Source: Desulfobacterales bacterium (GTDB taxonomy: Bacteria; Desulfobacterota; Desulfobacteria; Desulfobacterales; SpSt-501). From it: a stretch of DNA of 5,087 nt. A program made the position numbers and the translations under genes. How positions within the stretch are numbered: position 1 is the stretch's first letter; each line of letters starts with the position of its first letter. The notes under the pieces are model-generated. The model did no database searches. It was not told the origin of the DNA and saw only the letters and a program-made list of their open reading frames with translations. The DNA lies in the NCBI GenBank assembly GCA_025454275.1, contig JALOOS010000181.1, positions 1-5,087 on the forward strand, in the 5' to 3' direction. Positions 1 through 5,087 of this stretch are shown here, one piece after another.

Positions 1-471
1 AAACCCCATGGCGGCGATCCGGAGCGTGCCGTGGCCGACCAGACCCATGGCGTTCACGACCGGCCGGCCGGCTGCGACCTTGGCCGCATACTGGCCGAAG
101 CCCAGCCAGTCGACGGGCCCGGTGAAGCGCCCCGGCCCGCCCACGGCATGGTCGACCGCCTCGCGGGCCCGCCCGGGTGCGAGCGGCGCGAGCGAGGCCC
201 CGCAGTTGCCCACCACTTCGAGGGTCACCCCCTGGCGCAGCTTGATCTCCCCCTCGGGGTGCTCGAGGTGGTAGCGGTCGGAGTGGCAGTGGATGTCGAT
301 GAAGCCCGGGGCGAGCGCCAGCCCCGCGGCCTCGATCGTGCGCGCGGCCGCCCCTTCGATGCGCGGGGCCACGGCGGCGAAGCGGCCCGCGGCCACGGCC
401 GCATCGGCCTGAATCGCCGGGGCGCCGGTGCCGTCGAGGAGGGTCGCCCGGCGGATGAGAAGATCGTACAT
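1..471 (-). CDS. N-acyl-D-amino-acid deacylase (D-aminoacylase), N-terminal part
   Basis: Only the first 157 codons are present; the gene runs off the left edge, and the family is usually about 480-500 residues. It begins MYDLLIRRATLLDGTG, the small N-terminal beta-domain start of amidohydrolase-superfamily enzymes. It continues with APGFIDIHCHSD (HxH metal ligands H61 and H63), LRQGVTLEVVGNCG (C90, 29 residues after the first His, matching the spacing of the D-aminoacylase metal-bridging cysteine) and GLVGHGTLR near residues 143-151. The combination of HCHSD, QGVT, GNCG and GHGTLR is typical of the D-aminoacylase group rather than of dihydroorotases or hydantoinases. The family hydrolyses N-acyl-D-amino acids to the D-amino acid plus a carboxylate in the cytoplasm. 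The ATG at 471 is the first possible start, since an in-frame TAA lies at 489-487; the upstream AAAAGG is close (3 nt), so the ribosome site is weak. It is divergent from the transporter operon, which suggests shared control. The catalytic C-terminal part (remaining His and Asp ligands) is outside the window. Confidence 0.9.
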   Translation of the reverse strand, partial: MYDLLIRRATLLDGTGAPAIQADAAVAAGRFAAVAPRIEGAAARTIEAAGLALAPGFIDIHCHSDRYHLEHPEGEIKLRQGVTLEVVGNCGASLAPLAPGRAREAVDHAVGGPGRFTGPVDWLGFGQYAAKVAAGRPVVNAMGLVGHGTLRIAAMGF

Positions 472-490
472 GGGCCTTTTACTTTTTTAG

Positions 491-512
491 CGTTAAAAAA
501 TTTCTTCTAACG
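491..512. promoter_or_regulatory. Imperfect 22-bp palindrome over the minus-strand -10 region (operator candidate)
   Basis: The arms CGTTAAAAAA (491-500) and TTCTTCTAACG (502-512) form an inverted repeat with 8 of 11 symmetric positions paired, including five consecutive outer pairs CGTTA/TAACG. It covers the proposed -10 box and start site of the D-aminoacylase promoter, where a repressor would be expected to bind. The AT-rich core makes some symmetry likely by chance, so support is modest. Confidence 0.3.
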
Positions 513-533
513 GCAAAGCGCTCGGGCTGTCAA
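504..533 (-). promoter_or_regulatory. Candidate sigma70-type promoter of the D-aminoacylase gene
   Basis: Read on the minus strand, a perfect TTGACA -35 box lies at 533-528. An 18-bp spacer separates it from TAGAAG at 509-504, a 4/6 match to the -10 consensus. Transcription would start near 497, giving an AT-rich leader of about 26 nt before the ATG at 471. The boxes are seen directly; promoter activity is inferred. Confidence 0.5.
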
Positions 534-568
534 CAGTTACCTCGGGGCGGCATATTTCCTGTTGACTT
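527..568. promoter_or_regulatory. Paired CTGTNNAC sites spanning both -35 boxes
   Basis: CTGTCAACAG at 527-536 is a palindrome of the form CTGT-N2-ACAG, and CTGTTGACTT at 559-568 repeats its first half. The two copies start 32 bp apart, close to three helical turns. Equivalently, GTCAACAG (529-536) and CTGTTGAC (559-566) are an exact 8-bp inverted repeat. Each copy contains a -35 box of one of the two divergent promoters. This could be the binding site of a dimeric regulator controlling both directions, or simply two -35 boxes placed head to head. No regulator gene is in the window. Confidence 0.35.
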
Positions 569-592
569 CGGCCCGGGATGGTGTGAAGTAAT
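562..592 (+). promoter_or_regulatory. Candidate promoter of the transporter operon
   Basis: TTGACT at 562-567 matches the -35 consensus at 5 of 6 bases. The best -10 candidate is AGTAAT at 587-592 (4/6) with a long 19-bp spacer, so the promoter would be weak or activator-dependent. A start near 598-600 would give a leader of about 60 nt before the ATG at 658. Confidence 0.35.
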
Positions 593-594
593 CG

Positions 595-609
595 CGGTTG
601 ATTGAACCG
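595..609. promoter_or_regulatory. 15-bp palindrome at the predicted transcription start (operator candidate)
   Basis: CGGTTGATTGAACCG has perfect 5-bp arms (595-599 and 605-609) around a 5-base centre that also contains one A-T symmetric pair. It sits just downstream of the predicted -10 box of the transporter operon, a common repressor position. In the RNA it could also form a small hairpin near the 5' end. Function is inferred from symmetry and position only. Confidence 0.3.
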
Positions 610-642
610 GCAGCACCCTCATCCAATCCCACCCCAACCAGA

Positions 643-648
643 AGGGAG
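643..648 (+). promoter_or_regulatory. Ribosome binding site deciding the binding-protein start
   Basis: AGGGAG lies 9 nt before the ATG at 658. An alternative in-frame TTG at 598 would add 20 residues rich in Pro, Ser and Arg ahead of the MKK signal-like start. It overlaps the predicted transcription start and has no comparable ribosome site. This fixes 658 as the start. Confidence 0.75.
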
Positions 649-657
649 AAGCGGATC

Positions 658-2208
658 ATGAAGAAGCTGATCGTGGCAATCCTGGCGCTCGTTTGGCTCG
701 TCGTTTACGACGGGGACCTCTACGGCCTGGACCCGCACAAGTGCACGCGCATCCAGGAGTTCCTGGTCCTCATGAACATCTACCGCTCCCTCTACCGCTG
801 GGACCCGGACAAGAGCATGCCGGTCCTCGACCTCGCGACCCGGGCGGAGATCTCGGCGGACGGGCTCACCTACACCTACCACCTGCGCCCCAACGTGAAA
901 TTTCACAACGGGCGGCAGATGACGGCCGACGACATCATCTACTCCTACAACCGAATCGCCGACCCCAAGCTGAAAAGCCCCTCGGTGCGCTTTGTGCGCA
1001 TCATCAAAGGGGCGGGCGATGTGATCGACGGCAAGGCCCCGACCATCAGCGGGCTTAAGAAGATCGACGACCTCACGCTGCAGCTGACCCTGGCCGATCC
1101 GGTAAACCCGAGCTTCAGCCTGCGCGAGCCCGGCATGGCCATCGTGCCCCGGGAGGCGGTGGAGGGCAAGGAGGATCTCTTCCACACCAGCGCGCCGGTG
1201 GGCTGCGGCCCCTTCAAATTCGTGCGCTGGGTCAAGGGCAGCGAGGTGGTCCTGGAAAAGTTCCCCGAGTTTTTCATCCCGGGCCGCCCCCTGCTCGACA
1301 AGGTGGTCTACCGCATCTCGAACGAGGCCTCGGCCCGCGACATGGCCTTCCGGGCCAAGGACCTCGATGCCACCATCGTGGGCTCGGCCCAGTACGAGGC
1401 CTACAAGAACGACCCGGTCATCTCCAAGAACATGATCGAGGTGGCGGAGATGTTCACGCGGATCGTCGGCTTCAACATGGACTTCGAGCCCTTCAAGAAA
1501 AAAGAGGTGCGCCAGGCGATCAACTACGCCGTGGACCGGGATCTGATCATCCAGAAGCTGCTCAAGGGCAAGGCCTTCCTGGCCACGGGATGGCTGCCCA
1601 CCAGCTCGGCGGCCTTCGACCCGACCGTCAAGCCCTATCCCTATGACCCCAAGAAGGCCAAGGAGCTTCTGGCCAAGGCGGGCTACGCCAACGGCTTCAC
1701 CATCGACCAGGCCATCGGCACCGGCAACGAGAGCTGGGGGGTGGTGGTCTACGAGGCCATGCTGCCCTATTTGAAGGAGGTCGGCATCACCCTCAAGATC
1801 CAGCAGATGGAGGGGGCCGCCATGGTGGAGCGCAACAAGAACGGCGAGTTCCAGACCTTCATCTGGTCCATCGGGTCCGGACCGGACATCCTGGGCACCC
1901 TCAAGCGCTTCCACTCGGAGAACACCCGCGCCGGCGGAAACTACTTCAACTACAAGAACCCGGAATTCGACAAGCTGCTGGACCGGGCCGCGGCCGAACG
2001 CGACTCGGCCAAGCAGCTCGATGTGCTCAAGCAGGCCAACAACCTGCTCTTCGAGGATACGCCCGTGTGGTACTTCAACTACAACAAGGCGGTCCTGGCG
2101 CAGCATCCCTGGGTGCACGGCTTCAAGCCGGTCGCCATCGAGCTGATGTTCCAGGACATGACCGAAGTCTGGGTGGATGACTCCTCCCCGCGGGCCAAGC
2201 AGAAGTAG
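658..2208 (+). CDS. Periplasmic solute-binding protein, family 5 (peptide/DppA-OppA type)
   Basis: This 516-residue protein would capture a peptide-like solute outside the inner membrane and deliver it to the two permeases encoded downstream. It has the layout of bacterial extracellular solute-binding family 5: LDPHK at 24-28, the segment around 63-85 with ISADGLTYTYHLRP then KFHNG (the region of the family signature), MTADDIIYSYNRI at 88-100, GCGPFKF at 182-188 (Cys183 where Thr is common), VRQAINYAVDR at 284-294, and the C-terminal NYFNYKNPEFDKLL region. Length is normal for the family. The N-terminus is odd: MKK and a hydrophobic run (residues 4-16) lead directly into YDGDLYGLDPHK, which is mature fold. 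No small-residue AxA cleavage site or lipobox is seen, so the signal-peptide C-region and the first mature residues seem to be missing. The gene leads the operon and is followed by a strong hairpin, as expected for a binding protein made in excess over its permeases. The ligand cannot be told from sequence; peptides or acyl-amino acids are inferred from the neighbouring hydrolases. Confidence 0.93.
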   Translation: MKKLIVAILALVWLVVYDGDLYGLDPHKCTRIQEFLVLMNIYRSLYRWDPDKSMPVLDLATRAEISADGLTYTYHLRPNVKFHNGRQMTADDIIYSYNRIADPKLKSPSVRFVRIIKGAGDVIDGKAPTISGLKKIDDLTLQLTLADPVNPSFSLREPGMAIVPREAVEGKEDLFHTSAPVGCGPFKFVRWVKGSEVVLEKFPEFFIPGRPLLDKVVYRISNEASARDMAFRAKDLDATIVGSAQYEAYKNDPVISKNMIEVAEMFTRIVGFNMDFEPFKKKEVRQAINYAVDRDLIIQKLLKGKAFLATGWLPTSSAAFDPTVKPYPYDPKKAKELLAKAGYANGFTIDQAIGTGNESWGVVVYEAMLPYLKEVGITLKIQQMEGAAMVERNKNGEFQTFIWSIGSGPDILGTLKRFHSENTRAGGNYFNYKNPEFDKLLDRAAAERDSAKQLDVLKQANNLLFEDTPVWYFNYNKAVLAQHPWVHGFKPVAIELMFQDMTEVWVDDSSPRAKQK

Positions 2209-2234
2209 GCGCCGCCCTGCGGAGATCCCTGCGT

Positions 2235-2281
2235 CCCGCCCCGGCGCCGTTGCGGCGCAGGGGCGGGGCGGTTTTCCTTTT
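2235..2281 (+). terminator. Intra-operon GC hairpin with T-rich tail (attenuating terminator)
   Basis: An 8-bp outer stem CCCGCCCC (2235-2242) / GGGGCGGG (2260-2267) is followed by a G/A mismatch, a 6-bp inner stem GCGCCG (2244-2249) / CGGCGC (2253-2258) and a TTG loop. The tail GCGGTTTTCCTTTT runs to 2281; a slipped pairing of CCGCCCC with 2265-2271 would place the T-run directly at the stem base. It begins 26 nt after the binding-protein stop and ends 12 nt before the permease ATG. It probably ends most transcripts, or protects their 3' ends, letting a fraction read through to the permeases. The permease gene has no convincing promoter of its own. Confidence 0.8.
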
Positions 2282-2293
2282 GGATAGGCTTCC

Positions 2294-3229
2294 ATGGCCG
2301 CCTACGCGCTGCGCCGACTGATCCAGTTCATTCCGACCATCTTCGGCGTGATCCTGATCCTGTTTCTGCTCCTGAACGTCCTGCCGGGCAACGCCGCCCT
2401 CATGGCCGGCGGCGCCCAGGACGTCAACGTCGACGCCACCTACATCGAGCTCATGAAAAAAGAGTGGGGGCTCGACCAGCCGCTTCACACCCGTTTTCTC
2501 GATTACATGGGCAGGCTCCTGGTGGGGGACCTCGGCAAGTCCTTCCTGCGGCGCGAGCCGGTGGCGGACCTGCTCGCCTCGCGCATCTGGCCGACCCTCA
2601 AGCTGGCGGTGGCGGCCATGGGGATCGCCGTCTGCCTGGGCGTCCCGCTGGGGTTCTACTCGGCGCTGCGCCAGGGCTCCTGGGCCGACACCGGCTCCAT
2701 GGTCGGGGCCGTCTCGGGCGTGAGCCTGCCCCAGTTCTGGCTGGGGCTGCTGCTGATGTATCTCTTTGCGGTCAAATTCCCCGTTCTGCCGCCCCAGGGC
2801 TACGGCGACGGCAGCCTGAGCCATATCCTCCTGCCGGGGTTCACGCTGGGGGTGGGGTACATGGCCCTTCTCGCCCGCACCACCCGGGCGGCCGTGGTGG
2901 AGATCCTCACCACCGACTACATCCGTACGGCCCGGGCCAAGGGGCTGCCGGGAATCGTCATCAACCGCAAGCATGTGCTGCGCAACGCGCTGATCCTCGT
3001 CCTGACGACGGCCGGCCTGCAGTTCGGCGGTCTCATGGGGCACACGGTCATCGTCGAGAAGCTCTTCAGCTGGCCCGGGGTGGGATCGCTGCTCGTCGAC
3101 TCGATCTTCCAGCGCGACATCCCGGTGACCCAGGGCTGCGTGCTCTTCCTGATCCTCGTGTTCCTGCTGGTCAACCTGGCCGTGGACCTGCTCTACGCCG
3201 TCATCGACCCGAGGATCGAGTATCGATGA
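2294..3229 (+). CDS. ABC transporter permease, DppB-like
   Basis: This 311-residue inner-membrane permease would form the transport channel with the next gene product. It begins MAAYALRRLIQFIPTIFGV, the usual DppB/OppB start. Hydrophobic segments lie near 9-30, 101-122, 137-162, 177-197, 232-254 and 282-304, giving the expected six-helix topology with a periplasmic region after helix 1 (LPGNAA, then KKEWGLDQP). The cytoplasmic EAA loop that contacts the ATPase is DYIRTARAKGLPGIVINRKH at 208-227, followed by VLRNAL. FSWPGVG at 258-264 and the IDPRIEYR C-terminus are characteristic of the family. It is slightly shorter than E. coli DppB (339 residues) but looks complete. The ATG is the first start possible, since an in-frame TAG lies 9 nt upstream; the ribosome site is weak (TAGG, 5 nt spacing) and abuts the T-tail of the hairpin, which may limit translation too. 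The stop overlaps the next start by ATGA. Confidence 0.95.
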   Translation: MAAYALRRLIQFIPTIFGVILILFLLLNVLPGNAALMAGGAQDVNVDATYIELMKKEWGLDQPLHTRFLDYMGRLLVGDLGKSFLRREPVADLLASRIWPTLKLAVAAMGIAVCLGVPLGFYSALRQGSWADTGSMVGAVSGVSLPQFWLGLLLMYLFAVKFPVLPPQGYGDGSLSHILLPGFTLGVGYMALLARTTRAAVVEILTTDYIRTARAKGLPGIVINRKHVLRNALILVLTTAGLQFGGLMGHTVIVEKLFSWPGVGSLLVDSIFQRDIPVTQGCVLFLILVFLLVNLAVDLLYAVIDPRIEYR

Positions 3230-4068
3230 CCCCGGGCCTGAGAAAGCTCCTGCAGCGGACCAATCTGCTCGTCGGCGGGGCGATCAGCCTCGCGGTGGTC
3301 CTCACGGCGCTCCTGGCCCCCTGGATCGCCCCCTATCACCCCATCGACGACGCCAACCTGCTCTATGCGGACGAGCCGCCCAGCGCGCGGTTCTGGTTCG
3401 GAACCGACTCCCAGGGGCGGGACATCCTATCGCGGATCATCTACGGGGCCCAGATCTCCCTCGCGGTGGGGCTGATCAGCCAGGGGCTGAACAGCCTGAT
3501 CGGCATCCTGCTCGGGCTGACGGCCGGCTTCTTCGGGCGCTGGTGGGACGATCTGGTCATGGGGCTCACCAACATCATGCTGGCCATCCCCTCCATCATC
3601 TTCGCGCTCGCCGTCATGGCCCTCCTGGGACCGGGGCTGGTGAACGTGTTCGTGGCCCTGGGCCTCACCAACTGGGCCTACTCCTGCCGGATCACCCGCT
3701 CCCAGGTGCTCTCGGCCAAGTCCCTCGACTACGTCAAGGCCGCGCGGGCGCTGGGCTACGGCCGGTGGCGGATCATGATCACCCAGATCCTGCCCAACAT
3801 CATGGGGCCGGTCCTGGTCGTCGCCACCCTGGGCGTGGCCGGGGCCATTCTCATCGAGGCCGCCCTCTCCTTCCTGGGATTGGGGGTCCAGCCGCCGGCC
3901 CCGAGCTGGGGCGGGATGCTCTCCTTCGCCCGGGAGAAGATCTTCACCGCCCCCTGGATCTCCATCTTCCCCGGCCTGGCCATCTTTGTCACCGTGCTGG
4001 GGCTGAACCTGCTCGGCGACGGGCTGCGGGACCTGCTCGACCCGCACACGAGCCAGCAGCGGCGGTAA
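3226..4068 (+). CDS. ABC transporter permease, DppC-like
   Basis: This 280-residue protein is the second permease subunit, partner of the DppB-like protein. Hydrophobic segments lie near 14-36, 76-100, 108-130, 134-155, 192-215 and 244-263. Family hallmarks are APWIAPYHP after helix 1, FGTDSQGRDILSRIIYGAQ (58-76), the EAA loop DYVKAARALGYGRWRIMITQ (168-187) followed by ILPN, SFLGLGVQPPAPSWG (215-229) and a C-terminal LGDGLRDLLDP. Length is close to that of E. coli DppC (300). The ATG overlaps the preceding stop (ATGA), so translation is probably coupled; GAGG at 3211-3214 offers an 11-nt spaced ribosome site. An in-frame reading extends upstream to 2464, but that part only shadows the DppB-like gene. 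No ATPase gene follows directly: the next gene is a hydrolase. Confidence 0.95.
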   Translation: MTPGLRKLLQRTNLLVGGAISLAVVLTALLAPWIAPYHPIDDANLLYADEPPSARFWFGTDSQGRDILSRIIYGAQISLAVGLISQGLNSLIGILLGLTAGFFGRWWDDLVMGLTNIMLAIPSIIFALAVMALLGPGLVNVFVALGLTNWAYSCRITRSQVLSAKSLDYVKAARALGYGRWRIMITQILPNIMGPVLVVATLGVAGAILIEAALSFLGLGVQPPAPSWGGMLSFAREKIFTAPWISIFPGLAIFVTVLGLNLLGDGLRDLLDPHTSQQRR

Positions 4069-4069
4069 C

Positions 4070-4089
4070 AGGAGGCGCCGGGACCCCGG
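4070..4089 (+). promoter_or_regulatory. Strong Shine-Dalgarno with long, foldable spacer before the M20 hydrolase
   Basis: AGGAGG at 4070-4075 is a near-perfect ribosome site but stands 14 nt from the ATG at 4090, longer than the usual 5-10. The spacer contains CCGG (4078-4081), GACC, CCGG (4086-4089), which can fold into a 4-bp stem with a 4-nt loop and shorten the effective distance. No ATG, GTG or TTG lies between them in frame, so the start is not in doubt. Confidence 0.5.
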
Positions 4090-5087
4090 ATGATCACCGA
4101 GAACTGGAAGGAACTGCTGCAGAACCGGGTGGCGGCGCATCTTTCGCCCGCCCTGGCGCTCTACCGCCGCATCCACGCCGCACCCGAGCTCTCCGGCGAG
4201 GAGGCCGCCACCTCCGCCCTGGCGGCCGATCGGCTGGCTGCGGCCGGATTCGAGGTGGCCGCGGGCCTGGGCGGCCACGGGGTCGCCGGCCGCCTGCAGA
4301 ACGGGCCCGGCCGGCGCCTCCTGATCCGCGGGGACATGGATGCGCTGCCGGTGCGGGAGGAGACCGGGCTGGCCTACGCCTCGCGCGTCACCCGCCCCGG
4401 CCCGGACGGGCAACTGGCGCCGGTGATGCACGCCTGCGGCCACGACCTGCACACGGCGGCCGTCCTCGGGGCGGGCGCGATCCTCTCCGACCTGCGGGGG
4501 TTATGGAGCGGGGAGCTCATCGTGGTCTGCCAGCCGGCCGAGGAGACCGTGGGCGGGGCGAAGCTCATGATCGCCGACGGGCTTTACGATCGCTTCGGCC
4601 GGCCCGACTGGGCCATCGCCCTGCATGTGCGCCCCGAGCTGCCGGCCGGAACGGTCGGGCTGCGGGAGGGGGTCCTCTCCTCGGGCTGCCTCTCGCTGGA
4701 TGTGACCCTGCGCGGCCGGGGCGGACACGGCGCGGCCCCGCACAAGGGGATCGATCCCATCGTTCTGGCGGCCCAGTTCGTGCTGGCCGCCCAGACCGTC
4801 GTCAGCCGCCAGACCCACCCGGCGGAGATGGTGCTGGTGACGATCGGATCGATCCACGGCGGCAGCAAACGCAACGTGATTCCGGAGGCGGTCGAGCTCA
4901 AGCTGACGGTGAGGGGGTACAAGGAGGCGGTCATCGCCGCGGCCGACGCCGCCCTCCGGCGCCATGCGCGGGGCCTCGCCCTGGCGGCGGGGCTCTCCGA
5001 GGAGGAGATGCCGCTTTTTCATACGCCCGAGCCGCCGTTTCGCCCCGTCGTCAACGACGAACCCCTCACCCGGGCCCTGCGCGAGCG
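4090..5087 (+). CDS. M20D-family metallopeptidase/amidohydrolase, N-terminal part
   Basis: The first 332 codons are present and the gene leaves the right edge; family members usually have about 380-440 residues. It is a di-metal hydrolase of the M20D group (hippurate hydrolase, N-acetyl-amino-acid and aminobenzoyl-glutamate hydrolase relatives), which cleaves the amide of N-acylated amino acids. Visible motifs are RRIHAAPELSGEE near the start, RGDMDALPVREETG (80 onward), MHACGHDLH (113-121, metal ligands C116 and H118), CQPAEET (147-153, with the catalytic/ligand Glu pair E151-E152), ALHVRPE (ligand H179), the dimerisation-domain motif RGRGGHGAAPHKGIDP (208-223) and KRNVIPEAVELKLTVRGY. The last metal-binding His near the C-terminus is beyond the window. 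There is no signal peptide, so it should act in the cytoplasm on imported substrate. It follows the DppC-like gene by 21 nt in the same direction and is presumably the fourth gene of the operon. The exact substrate cannot be read from the sequence. Confidence 0.93.
   Translation, partial: MITENWKELLQNRVAAHLSPALALYRRIHAAPELSGEEAATSALAADRLAAAGFEVAAGLGGHGVAGRLQNGPGRRLLIRGDMDALPVREETGLAYASRVTRPGPDGQLAPVMHACGHDLHTAAVLGAGAILSDLRGLWSGELIVVCQPAEETVGGAKLMIADGLYDRFGRPDWAIALHVRPELPAGTVGLREGVLSSGCLSLDVTLRGRGGHGAAPHKGIDPIVLAAQFVLAAQTVVSRQTHPAEMVLVTIGSIHGGSKRNVIPEAVELKLTVRGYKEAVIAAADAALRRHARGLALAAGLSEEEMPLFHTPEPPFRPVVNDEPLTRALRE

Noticed and set aside
31..510. 159-codon plus-strand reading frame at the left edge
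   Set aside because: The minus strand encodes a D-aminoacylase with correctly spaced metal ligands here; this frame shows no motif.
551..556. CATATT as an alternative plus-strand -10 box
   Set aside because: It matches -10 at 4/6, but no -35-like hexamer lies at a suitable distance upstream on the plus strand.
598..657. TTG start extending the binding protein by 20 residues
   Set aside because: The extension is not signal-like, overlaps the predicted transcription start, and the ATG at 658 has a well-spaced AGGGAG ahead of an MKK start.
619..2295. Long minus-strand reading frame of 558 codons opposite the binding-protein gene
   Set aside because: It is an antisense shadow produced by GC-rich codon usage. 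The composition (runs of Gly, Val, His, Arg, Leu) resembles no family, and the plus strand has a clear family 5 protein over the same bases.
2123..3043. 306-codon minus-strand reading frame over the hairpin and the DppB-like gene
   Set aside because: It crosses the terminator hairpin and contradicts the strong plus-strand permease; the composition is shadow-like.
2464..3225. Upstream in-frame extension of the DppC-like gene
   Set aside because: It overlaps the complete DppB-like gene and reads as Pro/Gly/Arg-rich shadow; the ATG at 3226 with the ATGA overlap begins a normal DppC N-terminus.
3427..4452. 341-codon minus-strand reading frame opposite the DppC-like and M20D genes
   Set aside because: It spans two well-supported plus-strand genes and their junction, has a low-complexity Gly/Gln/Asp/Pro composition and no recognisable domain.

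Overview
The window is GC-rich (roughly two thirds G+C by eye, strongly G/C-ending codons) and densely coding. It holds a divergently transcribed peptide and N-acyl-amino-acid utilisation locus, probably from a Gram-negative bacterium. The Gram-negative call is an inference: the transporter is of the DppABC kind and its binding protein has a non-lipoprotein N-terminus. A high-GC proteobacterium or Desulfobacterota-like lineage would fit, but nothing in the window fixes the taxonomy.

Layout: (1) Positions 471 down to 1, minus strand: the N-terminal 157 codons of an N-acyl-D-amino-acid deacylase (D-aminoacylase) of the metal-dependent amidohydrolase superfamily, cut by the window edge. (2) Positions 472-657: a divergent regulatory region with an AT-rich patch, a good sigma70-type promoter for the minus-strand gene, a weaker candidate for the plus-strand operon, and several short palindromes that could be operators. 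(3) Positions 658-2208: a family 5 solute-binding protein whose N-terminus is odd, because the hydrophobic signal segment runs straight into the first strand of the mature fold with no cleavage site. (4) Positions 2235-2281: a very strong GC hairpin with a T-rich tail, a probable attenuating terminator inside the operon. (5) Positions 2294-3229 and 3226-4068: the two permease subunits (DppB-like and DppC-like), overlapping by ATGA. (6) Positions 4090-5087: an M20D-family metallopeptidase/amidohydrolase, cut by the right edge.

How they may work together: the binding protein and permeases would import a peptide or acylated amino acid. Two unrelated hydrolases flank the transporter. One belongs to a family typically specific for N-acyl-D-amino acids, the other to a family that hydrolyses N-acyl-L-amino acids or small amides. 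The cluster therefore looks like a scavenging system able to deacylate both stereoisomers, or D-residue-containing cell-wall or peptide fragments. The substrate is inference. The transporter ATPases (DppD/DppF type) are not in the window and must lie downstream or elsewhere. I see no mobile elements, CRISPR, tRNA or rRNA. The individual families are ordinary; the points worth a second look are the binding-protein N-terminus, the intra-operon hairpin, the operator-like symmetry in the divergent promoter, and the D/L hydrolase pairing.
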